A DNA stretch of 64,000 bases. Source: Umbilicaria muhlenbergii. Its lineage: Eukaryota; Ascomycota; Lecanoromycetes; Umbilicariales; Umbilicariaceae. Position 1 is the first letter of the stretch, and the number at the start of each line of letters is the position of its first letter. The notes beneath the pieces are model-generated. The model was not told the origin of the DNA. It worked only from the letters and a program-made list of their open reading frames with translations, and did not search any database. The position numbers and the translations under genes are program-made. This document shows, one piece after another, positions 9,105 to 18,693 of this stretch. The DNA lies in NCBI GenBank assembly GCA_000611775.1, contig KK106984.1:3511341-3575340 (forward strand), read 5' to 3'.

Positions 9105-12100
9105 ATGGTTGGAAAGCCACCCAATCAGAAGCAGGTCATTGTGATTATTGATGAAGATGAGCCGAAGAAAGCAGACAGACCAGGTATGTTGGTGGGCTCA
9201 TAGCTTCTACGCTCATCTGGTTTCTATATGTGTGTGCTCGTATACGTTCAAAATCTCTTGTCGCTGAGTAATTTCACAAACCCTCTCCCCATTCCACGTT
9301 GAATTGAGGCTTTGCCACGACGATCGAGTGAGCTCGGGTTTAACTTCCCAAGCTTTGGTATATGGGACGATGCTAGAATTACCATAGTCTTCGAATTATC
9401 TGAGTATCTTATTCATCACGATGAGATCGGACTCCTTTTTGATAATCACGCTGACAATTGTTCTGTAGGGGCCCAGCATGGAACTATCAATTCCTCTGGC
9501 ATGGCTCAAATTGCACAGAACGCTGCGATTCCAGGTCGAACGTTCAGGCCATATAGCCGCATAGGCCAAGCCTCCAACTCAAACAATTCCAGGCCGCACC
9601 AGTCTCCATTCCACAACCTCCATATTCAGACATCCAGTGCAGTGACAGCCTCTGGCTTGCGCTTTAAACCATCCATTACCTCCTCAACACCTCAGAATCT
9701 TTCTTCTCGCCGCTTTGGCGCTTTCAGTAGTCGGCCTTTTGCAACGTCCATGAAGCCACTGCCAAGGTTCGATATCAGCACTGAGATCAATATCGTGCGC
9801 CCAGAGTCACCAAGGGTAAGCGATCACCATGAACGTCAAGCGAAACGGCCGAAGTTGGTTTCGAGCGATACGGAAGTGGTGGATTTGGACCCAGTACAAA
9901 AAAGCATGACGGTCATCGATCTGGAGAACAAGACAAGAAGGAAGGCTCCAGCCGCAGAGCCCTATAAGCCGGATACGGGTCATTATGACGATATGCAGCC
10001 TGACATGGCCACTCAAGAGCCTCATCAGCGGAACCTTAACTCCAACGCAGCAGGAGGCTTCCTTGCGGGCGACTATATGACTGAAGAGCAACTTAATACC
10101 TGGTTGCTGCAGTCTCAAGGTAACGATGCTCAAGTCCCACATGTGAGAACTCCACATGTTCCTAGTTCGATTCGGCCAACTGCTGCTAAGAGACAACTGA
10201 GGAATGCACCAATAATGGCCCCCCTCGTTCTCTTGGAGAGTTACGACCATAGCGGCAGCAACCTCAGGCCAAACGTAAATGTGGAATTGCAGAGTGGCGA
10301 TTTCATGAGAATCGTTCATATAGTCCGGGATACTTCTACGTCGGCAACTTCGTTACGAGGTCTCATGTTCCAAAGAACAAGAGAGATGAATGGGGTTCTC
10401 AAGAAGGCGCTGAATGAAGTTTGTTGGGTTCTGCATGTGGATGAAGACGACGGGCGCGAACATAATATTCAAGCCATAGGAGAGGTACCAGTAGGCCACG
10501 TCGTAAAACGAAGGGCTATAAAGATAACAAATCAACCCTTCCCGGCACTAAGCTTTCGCACGGACCTCATAAACGAGACTGAGGAAGCTGTCAGCAAGAA
10601 TCGCGTACTTGTTTGTCGGTGGAAATATGTATGCTATTACGAAAACGCCCAAGCTCGTGACAGAAACGTGTACAGCCAGAGGGTGATTGAACGTATCCGA
10701 ATGGGGGAAAGCGACATCAACTGCGCCGTTGAGGATGAGCAGCTCCGTTGCGATTGGAGAGGCGATTCTGTGCGCTTGGTCTCTATAGGACTCATAGATC
10801 CGAACGCCTCTCCGTTTGCTCTGGATCCCGAAAGCGTCACCGACGTGGAGTCGCCCACGCCAACAAAGGATTCCCAAAACTACCATCATCAGCAAGGCAG
10901 CAAAGGCAGATACAGCCAAGGCAGATACACCAAGACACCTGCATCCGCTTCAAGCCAGCACAAGAGACCCGTAGAGAACCCTCTTCCTCGTCAGAAGCAT
11001 CCTCGAACGCGGGTCAGTTGTGACCTTCTCAACTCAGTGATAAGCATGACAGAAGTCCCAGATCCGAACGTTGGCATGAGCTTCCGTACCGCAAGTGACT
11101 CTCATGCTATGCGGCTGCAGCGGTCTGGAGATGAGCTTCAGGTACAGGCTCGTCAGATTTCGCCTGAAGTGATAGAGGTTGAAGGGTATCACAAAACAAC
11201 CTCGAAGAAAGGCGTTGTCGAACAAGCATACGAAGGTAAAATTACTTCCTGGCACTCCCGCCCGCCTCCTGGCACTTGGTTAAAGAAAAAACATGTTGAT
11301 AGCCAAACAACAACTCGGTCAGCGGAACTTTTCGACGGTCGAGCCATGTCCCATTCGGAATCAGCGCAACAACGTCGCCCTCGTGCATCTTCAACAGATA
11401 GCGATCGGACATTCGGTCGTAGCTCTCGAGAATCTTCACCAGATAGCGATCGGAGAATCAGTCGACGCTCATCCTCGGTAGAACTTTTGGAAGATATATC
11501 GAAGCACGTAGTACCGTCCTGCCGGGCCGTCCAGTCGTCCCAACAAACTATTGCTCAAGTCAGTAGTGTGGTAAAACCCACCCACAGATACACTTACGGA
11601 GATGCTTTCTGTGGCGCTGGAGGTATGTCGAGAGGAGCTTCGATGGCAGGTCTCGAAGTGAAATGGGCGTTCGATTACAACATATGGGCTTGCAAATCTT
11701 ATATGCTTAATTTCCCTAACACAATCGTGTACCCTGTACGAGCCGATCAGTTCAGTAGCCTCAACGAGGAAGACCATAAAGTCGATATTCTACACCTCTC
11801 TCCGCCATGTCAGTTCTTTTCACCGGCGCATACAATAAGAGGTAAGGACGACGATAAAAATATCGCATCATTGTTCGCGGTTTTCGAGCTTCTCAAGAAA
11901 GGAAGGCCACGAGTTGTTATTCTTGAGCAAACGTCTGGGATCAAGACCTTACACCCACACTATCTGAATGCCGTTGTCCTTATGTTTACCGAACATGGCT
12001 TTAATATTCGATACAAGGTCTGCCACCTCCAGGAATACGGTTTACCCCAAACTCGGTCTAGACTGATAATCATTGCATCCTGGTAAGTCATGTTCATCCA

Positions 12101-12542
12101 TTTGAATCTGCTGCGTCTAACTCACTTCTTTAGCCCCGGAGAGGTGCTACCAGATTATCCCAAGCCCAGCCATTCTAGTAGCCCTCAGCGTACTGGCTTG
12201 AAACCGCTGGCTACTATCAACGAAGCAATAAGTGATATACCACCGGACGCAGCCAACCATGACCTTTCGACTGTAATGACGGAAATGACGGAAACGGCAC
12301 GACTGCCTTACAATGGCAACAAGCAAATCAACTGTATCACTACGAGCGGCGCTGGTGCATACCATCCCAGTGGTCGTAAATTCACGCACCGCGAGCTCGC
12401 CTGTCTCAACGGCTTCCCATTGGAGCATCGGTTTTGTGGAACAGGCACCAAGAAACAGATTGGAAACGCAGTGCCTCCAATGGTGGGTAAGACCATTTTG
12501 GAAGCAGTCAGAAAAGCCCTAGAAAAAGCGGATGGCTTCTGA
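9105..12542 (+). CDS. rid: RID/Masc1-type DNA cytosine-5 methyltransferase
   Basis: Exons 9105..9183, 9469..12082 and 12134..12542 (introns 285 and 51 nt) give 1033 residues with phase closed. Motif I is YGDAFCGAGGMSRG (about 737). Motif IV SPPCQFFSPAHT holds the nucleophile Cys (about 807). Motif VI reads EQT (about 845) instead of the usual ENV, which, with SPPCQ-F/W-SPAHT, is the signature of the RID/Masc1 branch. Motif VIII is LPQTRSRLIIIAS, and motif X is GNAVPPMVG. The central part (about residues 300-420) resembles a BAH-like region (SGDFMRIVHIVRD, LNEVCWVLHV). The N-terminal 230 residues and a Ser/Arg-rich stretch (about 640-710) are poorly conserved. In Neurospora and Ascobolus the family is needed for repeat-induced point mutation or methylation induced premeiotically, acting in dikaryotic nuclei. 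All catalytic motifs look intact. The 5' exon is the least certain part. Confidence 0.92.
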
Positions 12543-13303
12543 GATTCGACCCTTGGCCTTTTCGAATGGGAGGTTGCGAGATGGATCATCTTCGGTAGTC
12601 CTCTACGGCGTTTCTGTCCCCCGCCCAACAGTTGGGTTGCGTCGGCCAACGCCCTAGGTCCAGTCGCTTGTGTTCTATTTCTAGGTAGACTACAAGCTTG
12701 ATGCGGACCTGGTACCAGACCAATTTACCTCGTACTTCTTTCTTCTGGATCTCACGACCTGCCTAGGCAAAACAACATCTCTTGGCCGTTATTGTGCTAC
12801 CTGGATCTGTCCATGACAGCCACCATAGACCCACACATCTACAGGCAAAAGACTTTCGGTTTATTTTGGACACATATTTCGGTTCTTAGACGTCAGTGCT
12901 TACAGAGTTGAATTGGAATTGAAGCGCCAGCGACAGAGTTGGATAGAATATGATAGAATATCTTCTATTCTATGACACTCTAGCGGAAGCATGTTTTCGA
13001 CACTATCAGAACGGTCAAGCCGGCTTTTGGCACTCTACAGTGTACTCTAGCAATACGATTACCGTTGTCCAAAAACGAGCATGTACGGTACCGTAAGACT
13101 GTCAGGCCGTTGGCTTGCACATGAAATCATAATCGTCTCCATAGATAGTGGGAGAATCGAATCTGTAGAATAAGTTTGAATCCATCTAGCATCCAGCAAG
13201 CCATCTAGCCCTTGCCTCCTACATTGGTATACAGCTCCCCCTCAGCCAAAGCCAGCAAAACGCAAATAAACCCCTCCTACCACCCCGTTCCCTGTGATCC
13301 ATA
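12543..13303. other. convergent intergenic region with a small hairpin
   Basis: 761 bp between the 3' ends of the methyltransferase and CHS5 genes. Around 12950-12982 there is an inverted repeat (TAGAATA / TATTCTA) next to a directly repeated GATAGAATA. Nothing else is recognised. Confidence 0.5.
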
Positions 13304-14623
13304 TTACAACTGCACTTCACTAAAAGTCCCACTCCCGTCTGGGCTTCCCAGCTTCTTCCCTTCCCCATCCCCATCTCCGTGCCCTTCACCTTCCCCTTCC
13401 TTCCCAGCACTGGGCTCCACGCTGGGCCTTCCCTCATTCTCATTTGTAGAATTCCGACTACTGTAAGTCGCCGGCTCGCTCTCCTGATCCGACACATGCC
13501 CTCCTTGCTCCACATCATGCGCCGCATCAGTCGGCGAGGCGAGTTCCTCTGACTGCTTGGGCGCGTCTTTGGCTGGAGGTGGAGGAGGGGCCGGTGACGA
13601 GGCTTGCCGGATGGGAAGACCGTTCGTGGTAGACGCGGGTGAAGACAGCCCTCCCTGCTGAGATGGTTGCCGGCCAGGTACTGCGCGCTGCTGACTATCC
13701 GTCCTCGGGCGCAACTGCGGCTGCCGCTGCTGCTGCTGCTGAATCCCCACCCCCGGCCCCACCTGTCGTAACTTCGGATCCGCGTTAAGGTAATACCCCC
13801 TCACGCCCACAATGCGCCCTTCCCTCTCACAGCCCTCGACCCACTCCGGCCGCACAACAGGGATATTCATCTCCAACGCCCTCTCCCACTCCCGGCCCCT
13901 CCCCTCCGTACACACGAAATGCGTCGTGTCAATCCTCACATTCTCCACTATCTTCCCCCCAATCCTCTCCACCGCCCCGCTCAAGCTCTCTCTCAACGGC
14001 GCAGGCAGCACCCCGGGCGTTACCGTAATGCCCGACAGATCCGTCATCTTATGCGTGCGCACCGCCAACTTCTCGCTACTGTACTGGCCCGCGCTCGTCC
14101 GCAACACCAGATGGAACGTGTACTCCGTATCAACCGCCAAGCCGCTGATCTTGGTACTGGTGATCTCCATCGGTCTTGGTATACTGCCCGCCTTGCTGCC
14201 GTTACGGTAGAGACTCAGGGAGCGGATGTCGGCGGTCGCAAGCTGGATGGGGTCCCATTCTAGGACCACGGATGTTTGGGTGGCGTTGCGGCAGCGGAGG
14301 ATAGGGGGGGAGGGGGAGGCTTGGCCGTAGGTGGCGTAGATGGAGGATTGGAGGGCGAGGAAGGCTTTTTGGGAGGAGGCTTCGCTGTCGTGGTTGCGGG
14401 AGACGGTTATGTCGACGATGCTGCCAGAGGAGATGGAGGGGGGAAGGAGGATGGAGGGGAATTCGATCTGAGGGGGGGAGTTAGTTGGGTGGTAGATGGG
14501 TGGGCGCAATGGTGATGGGAAGGATGAATTGGGGGATGGGGGTTGGCGTACTAGTCTTTTGTCTTCGGTGAGGAGGACGGCGACGCCGGCGTCGACTTTG
14601 CCGACGGTGAGGGAGATTAACAT
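13304..14623 (-). CDS. CHS5: Chs5-like exomer scaffold (FN3 + BRCT)
   Basis: Exons 14623..14552 and 14467..13304 give 411 residues. The N-terminus MLISLTVGKVDAGVAVLLTE followed by EFPSILLPP and ISSGSIVDITVSRN is the Chs5 dimerisation/Arf1-contact segment. Residues about 80-165 are a fibronectin type III domain (SPPILRCRNATQTSVVLEWD), and about 170-260 a BRCT domain (GGKIVENVRIDTTHFVCTEG, PVVRPEWVEGC). The C-terminal 150 residues are disordered, with a short Gln run and an acidic/Gly tail. In yeast, Chs5 forms the exomer coat at the trans-Golgi that exports chitin synthase Chs3. The 84-nt intron (14551..14468) is a multiple of three with no stop, so the unspliced frame remains open with 28 Pro/Ser-rich residues. 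The family sequence (KRL then IEFPS) supports splicing. The longer upstream start at 14725 is rejected because the conserved N-terminus begins at 14623. Confidence 0.92.
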   Translation of the reverse strand: MLISLTVGKVDAGVAVLLTEDKRLVRQPPSPNSSFPSPLRPPIYHPTNSPPQIEFPSILLPPSISSGSIVDITVSRNHDSEASSQKAFLALQSSIYATYGQASPSPPILRCRNATQTSVVLEWDPIQLATADIRSLSLYRNGSKAGSIPRPMEITSTKISGLAVDTEYTFHLVLRTSAGQYSSEKLAVRTHKMTDLSGITVTPGVLPAPLRESLSGAVERIGGKIVENVRIDTTHFVCTEGRGREWERALEMNIPVVRPEWVEGCEREGRIVGVRGYYLNADPKLRQVGPGVGIQQQQQRQPQLRPRTDSQQRAVPGRQPSQQGGLSSPASTTNGLPIRQASSPAPPPPPAKDAPKQSEELASPTDAAHDVEQGGHVSDQESEPATYSSRNSTNENEGRPSVEPSAGKEGEGEGHGDGDGEGKKLGSPDGSGTFSEVQL

Positions 14624-14879
14624 TATGTTTTGTGATGCATTGATGTTGGTAGTTTGATGGTGAAGCACGGCTGTTGATACTCGAAGTTCGCGATGCGCCG
14701 CATGTGTTCGAGTTGCAGGGATCACCAGTTTTTTTATAGGGGGCTACTGGAGCATACATGGAGTGGTGATGTTAAGTCCATTGAGCTTCTTATTGATTTT
14801 CTTTACAGAACTGTTGCTTACACCTGATAGCCTGTGTTCCGTTTCCACTGCCAACAAGCTTCAAAGGCCTGTTTTGCTA

Positions 14880-15368
14880 TCACCTTTTGCAGCCTTGACA
14901 CAGTTCCATGGTCTTGCTCAAGATGAGTCCAGCCTGCTTCTGCACCTCATCCCATTCAGCATCGATACATTTCTTCAATATCTGTATCTCCAGTGATCCC
15001 TTCAGTTCCACACCCGCTTTCCCAGCACCCAACGAACCCAGCAACTTTCCGTCCTTATCATAACCCTTTGCCATCAAAGCCTGTATCATGGCAACCCGCA
15101 GCCTCCTATTGCCATGGGAGCGCATGCACCGCATGCCAGTCATCGTGTTGGAGGTTACGTACCACCAGAGGCCTTCCATGACACGGTTGTTGTATTTTTC
15201 CGCTGTAGGGAGGTATAGGACGTGACTTGGTTCAGAAAGGATGTTGCTGGCGGTGTAGGAGGGCCCGTAGTTTCGAGTCCACTTCATTCTGCAGATGTTG
15301 AGGCCGCGAACCTTGATAAATAATGACGAGGGCTTTCGGTTCTGCACTATTGTGCGAGTGATTGCCAT
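14880..15368 (-). CDS. small conserved-looking protein of unknown function
   Basis: 162-residue single-exon frame. It is basic and compact, with a mixed alpha/beta look (MEGLWWYVTSNTMTGMR, RRLRVAMIQALMAKGYDKDG), no signal peptide and no membrane segment. Four cysteines are scattered, two of them in a C-terminal CQGC. I do not recognise the family. The amino-acid composition is balanced and there is no competing longer frame, so it is more likely coding than not. It sits 257 bp from the start of CHS5 on the same strand. A role cannot be inferred. Confidence 0.45.
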   Translation of the reverse strand: MAITRTIVQNRKPSSLFIKVRGLNICRMKWTRNYGPSYTASNILSEPSHVLYLPTAEKYNNRVMEGLWWYVTSNTMTGMRCMRSHGNRRLRVAMIQALMAKGYDKDGKLLGSLGAGKAGVELKGSLEIQILKKCIDAEWDEVQKQAGLILSKTMELCQGCKR

Positions 15369-15741
15369 GGAGAGTTGCCAGTTCGGCCGGCGTCCTACAT
15401 CGGCGATGCCGTAGGTCGTTCCATCAAGATGCCCTGTCTAATCATGACTGACATGGTCGCGCAAGGGACCGAGGTTCCTCGTCCATGCATTGCGACTGGT
15501 ATTGTTGTTGAAGAATCTTCTTTGAAGCCCTGCTAGTATTTGACAAACAGCACAGCCCTATCGTTTTAGGTTTAGCGGGGACCATCGATAAATTCCCACC
15601 CCACCAAAGACTCAGCCTCAAGAGACAACCAAGTCACTCCACCATTCCTACGGGTACCAGTACTGCAACACTATCTTGAGAACTAATACAAATACATTCT
15701 ACAAAGACAATAAAGCACCAAAACAACACTGAGGGGTCAAT
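15369..15741. other. promoter region of eIF1A gene
   Basis: 373-bp spacer between two divergent starts. A C/A-rich stretch (about 15590-15735, for example CCCACCCCACCAAAG) precedes the eIF1A start, as is common for highly expressed ascomycete genes. No specific box assigned. Confidence 0.4.
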
Positions 15742-16491
15742 ATGCCTAAGAATAAGGGAAAGGTAAGATTCTCCCGGCGATATGCGCCACAAGCAAGGCA
15801 ACATCAACACCTCCCTAAAACCGCCGAGACGTACTTGTTCTACTGGTCCCCAAGCTCACTGAAGGGCAATCTCTAGGGAGGTAAAAACAGGCGTCGTGGT
15901 AAAAATGAAAATGACAACGAAAAGCGCGAACTCACCTTCAAAGAAGAAGGCCAAGGTACGCTCGCCACTCTCATCAATCACTCCTTTCTCCTTTGGCCCT
16001 CTATACCTCACCTCGACATGTCACTAACTTCCCCAACCCCCCAGAATACGCCCAAGTCATTAAAATGCTCGGCAACGGCCGCCTCGAAGCCCTCTGCTTC
16101 GACGGCGAAAAGCGACTGGCACACATCCGCGGCAAACTCCGCAAGAAGGTCTGGATCAACCAAGGCGACATCATCCTACTGAGTCTGCGGGACTACCAGG
16201 ACGAGAAGGGAGATGTCATACTCAAGTACTCGGCGGATGAGGCACGGTCACTGAAGGCGTATGGGGAATTACCGGAGAGTGCAAAGATTAACGAGACGGA
16301 TACGTATGTTTTGCCATTTTTGTTTTTAATTCGTTGTTTCGAGGGTCGGGGTGGGCATTTTTGGAAGACTGGTTTGCTAACGGAGGTGGCAATAAAGATA
16401 TGGTCACGAAGGCGTGGATGATAACGTTGAGTTCGACGAAGACAGAGACGGATCGAGCGACGAGAAGGAGATCGATGTCGATGAAATCTAG
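15742..16491 (+). CDS. TIF11: translation initiation factor eIF1A
   Basis: Four exons (15742..15762, 15877..15955, 16045..16303, 16398..16491) give 150 residues, the normal size, with all phases closing. Exon 1 encodes MPKNKGK. Exon 2 gives [19 protein letters not shown]. Exon 3 is the OB-fold ([56 protein letters not shown]). Exon 4 supplies the acidic tail, ending EIDVDEI. eIF1A binds the 40S A site and, with eIF1, promotes scanning and start-codon selection. The basic N-terminal tail and the acidic C-terminal tail that contacts eIF5B are both present. The introns have clear branch sites (GCTAAC before exon 4). The naive open frame starting at 15993 reads through intron sequence and is not the protein. 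Confidence 0.96.
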
Positions 16492-17062
16492 AGGCTCTGC
16501 ATCTGTGCTTTTTCTTTCTCAAAAACTAGCTTGCATGCCATGGGATGCGGTTGAGGCTCGAAGGTGCTGAGATGCTTTATCTTGCGGCGGTCATGAGTTA
16601 TGCTAAGGAAGTGCTGTTCTCATACTGCTAGGCGTTTGCATTAGGGATCAAAATATACATCCGGGCAGTGTCAGAAGCACTTTCCTCATTGGTGTGGAGT
16701 GCGTGCTTTCACGAAAGGTATATATGGTCGCCAACCACTAAAATTCCTGAATACTACTGGTGACACAAGCATAGCAACCAAGCCAGAGAAAAACATCACC
16801 ACCTCCGTCCCAGCAGCAGGGAAGGAACACAGTGAATTCGATTATCCTAGGGCTTTGAGCGCAAATGACAAAACACGAGAGATAGCCAAAGCCAGGGGTG
16901 CACGACTAGCGTGTGTCTGTAATCCGGGATTCCTCACAAGCACGCCATCCATTCGCTATGGCCAGAGTCTATGGCGCTCCTCATGGACGTTGGTGAAGGC
17001 TAAGTTCTCGTCGCACTTTTTGGTCCAACAAATCCTCAGTCAAACCAAATCCGGCCCCTCCT
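16492..17062. other. convergent intergenic region, nothing recognised
   Basis: 571 bp between the 3' ends of the eIF1A gene and the minus-strand SDR gene. A 156-residue frame at 16699..17169 overlaps the SDR 3' end antisense and has biased Pro/Ser composition, so I treat it as a shadow. Confidence 0.45.
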
Positions 17063-17917
17063 CTACGGCGGAATCTCCTTGCCCGCCCAATCCCAACACC
17101 TCCCCCTCCCCTCCGTCCCCACATTCTTCACAACCTCACACAGCCTCTCGGCCGCAAACTCCGCACTAAACAGCTTCTCCGGCTTCGTGCTCTTCCAAAA
17201 CTCCTCACTCAAGCCCGTCTTCACTGTCCCTGGATGTAACGCCACCGCCACCGCTTTCTCCCCCGCGGTATTCTTGAGATATATATCCAGCGACTTAGCC
17301 AACTGATTCACGCCCGCTTTGGAGGCCCGATACGAGTACCAGCCGCCGAGGCTGTTGTCGGAGATGGAGCCGACGCGGGCGGACATGAGCGCGAAAACGG
17401 CTTGCGCGGGGAGGGAAGGATTGTCGTTTGCGGGGGATAGATTCGTGGATTTGCGGGGGAGGAAAGGGGAGAAGTGTTTTGTTAGGAGGAGGGGGCCGAG
17501 GGTGTTGATTTGGAAGGTTTCGAGGGCGTGGGGGTAGGAGATTTGGGAGGGGGATTTTTCGGGGTGGAGGATGCCGGGGATGCAGAAGGCGAGGTGCAGG
17601 TAGCTTTGCTTGAAGCGGGTGGCGCAGTGGGATGCGGCGGCGGAGATGGTGCTTTCATCTGTTGAGGGCGGATGGTGTGTCAGTGAAAGACAATGGGAAG
17701 TTAGTGGTCTTTGGTTGGTACCTGTGACATCTAGCTCTAAAACCTCCAGACGCTGCGGGTCGACGTCTAGCCCATCTAATATCCTGCTTTTTGTGCCCTC
17801 CAAGTCTGTGCGTGCTGTTGCTACAACAGGGAGGTTTGTCGTTTGAAGCAGACGTCGAGTCAATTGCAGACCTATGCCACGGGAGGCGGGGGAGGTGAAG
17901 ATCCAGGGCTGTACCAT
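17063..17917 (-). CDS. short-chain dehydrogenase/reductase
   Basis: Exons 17917..17722 and 17658..17063 give 263 residues. The 63-nt intron (17721..17659) is a multiple of three without a stop, so the raw frame is open at 284 residues, but GTACC..ACAG borders and the family alignment (ELDVTDESTI) favour splicing. The cofactor motif is an atypical TSPASRGIG (family TGxxxGIG, with Gly2 replaced). The catalytic triad is visible as MSARVG and YSYRASK. The substrate-binding part ends PGTVKTGL. Family reactions are NAD(P)H-linked carbonyl/alcohol interconversions. The PGxVxT motif and size fit the C-factor-like/sniffer subgroup of small cytosolic SDRs. Physiological substrate unknown. The start MVQPWIFTSPASRG places the Rossmann glycine loop at residue 8-17, as expected. 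Confidence 0.88.
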   Translation of the reverse strand: MVQPWIFTSPASRGIGLQLTRRLLQTTNLPVVATARTDLEGTKSRILDGLDVDPQRLEVLELDVTGTNQRPLTSHCLSLTHHPPSTDESTISAAASHCATRFKQSYLHLAFCIPGILHPEKSPSQISYPHALETFQINTLGPLLLTKHFSPFLPRKSTNLSPANDNPSLPAQAVFALMSARVGSISDNSLGGWYSYRASKAGVNQLAKSLDIYLKNTAGEKAVAVALHPGTVKTGLSEEFWKSTKPEKLFSAEFAAERLCEVVKNVGTEGRGRCWDWAGKEIPP

Positions 17918-18559
17918 TGCGATAGATAGAATAGAGAGGCAATCGCCGTCGACAAAGAGCGATTGTAGCTCAAAGGAAAGTAGGGAGCCATGTCTGCGTC
18001 CATGTTGAATGACATACTTCGTACGGATCGACAGGGCATGGAGATCGTGGAGATCTGAGGTCTAGCTTTGGTAGCGATGCTCGCTTATCGGAACTCTGTT
18101 TTTGGCGGTATTTAGAGTCCAGCGCGCTATCATCTCGAGGAGGGAAGAATGCAAAGTGAAAGAAACACTGCAGAAACACCATCCGAGGAAACATTATGCG
18201 TGAATGAAGCTCTAGCGTTTTGGTCTCAGGCTTTCTGGACATCGGTCTTATTTTTTTCAGCCTTGAGGATCACCCACTGAGGGATGCCTACTCAAGCCTA
18301 CGTCGGGTAGCCTTTTAAAGCAAGGCCTCTCCAATCGGAGTGAACTCCATTAAGCTTGGAGGAAAGCGCTATATGATGATTTCTGTTTTGTTAAATGGTG
18401 TTGTTCGTATCTCTTGTCCTCTGCTGGCTCTACACATGGGTGGTTTGCGAGGCGAAATATATTGCTTTGCTTGGCATCTGCGGGTAGCCTGAGCCAGACC
18501 TGACTTCCCAATCATGGAACCCTCTTCAAATAGCGTTGATCACGCCACGGAATCCCCGC
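17918..18559. other. intergenic spacer between housekeeping genes and accessory patch
   Basis: 642 bp upstream of both the SDR gene (minus) and the ULD-type gene (plus). No coding signal seen. The 3' end runs into the tandem duplication described next. Confidence 0.4.
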
Positions 18560-18693
18560 TTTCGTCCCAGTCTTTTCCAATATCGTCTGAATTCTTTGTG
18601 GGTGTTTTTATCACTGTGGGAAAGCTCTTTCGTCCCAAACTTTCACAATGTCTTTCGGACTCTCTTTGGGTGATTTTATCACTGTGGGGAAGC
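18560..18693 (+). repeat. diverged tandem duplication of a gene start (about 68-bp unit, two copies)
   Basis: Copy 1 (18560-18627) and copy 2 (18628-18693) share TTTCGTCCCA at the beginning and TTTATCACTGTGGG near the end with a 68-bp period. Copy 2 contains the ATG of the ULD-type gene at 18648. In copy 1 the corresponding ATG is lost. Differences between copies are scattered, so the duplication is not recent. Confidence 0.7.
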
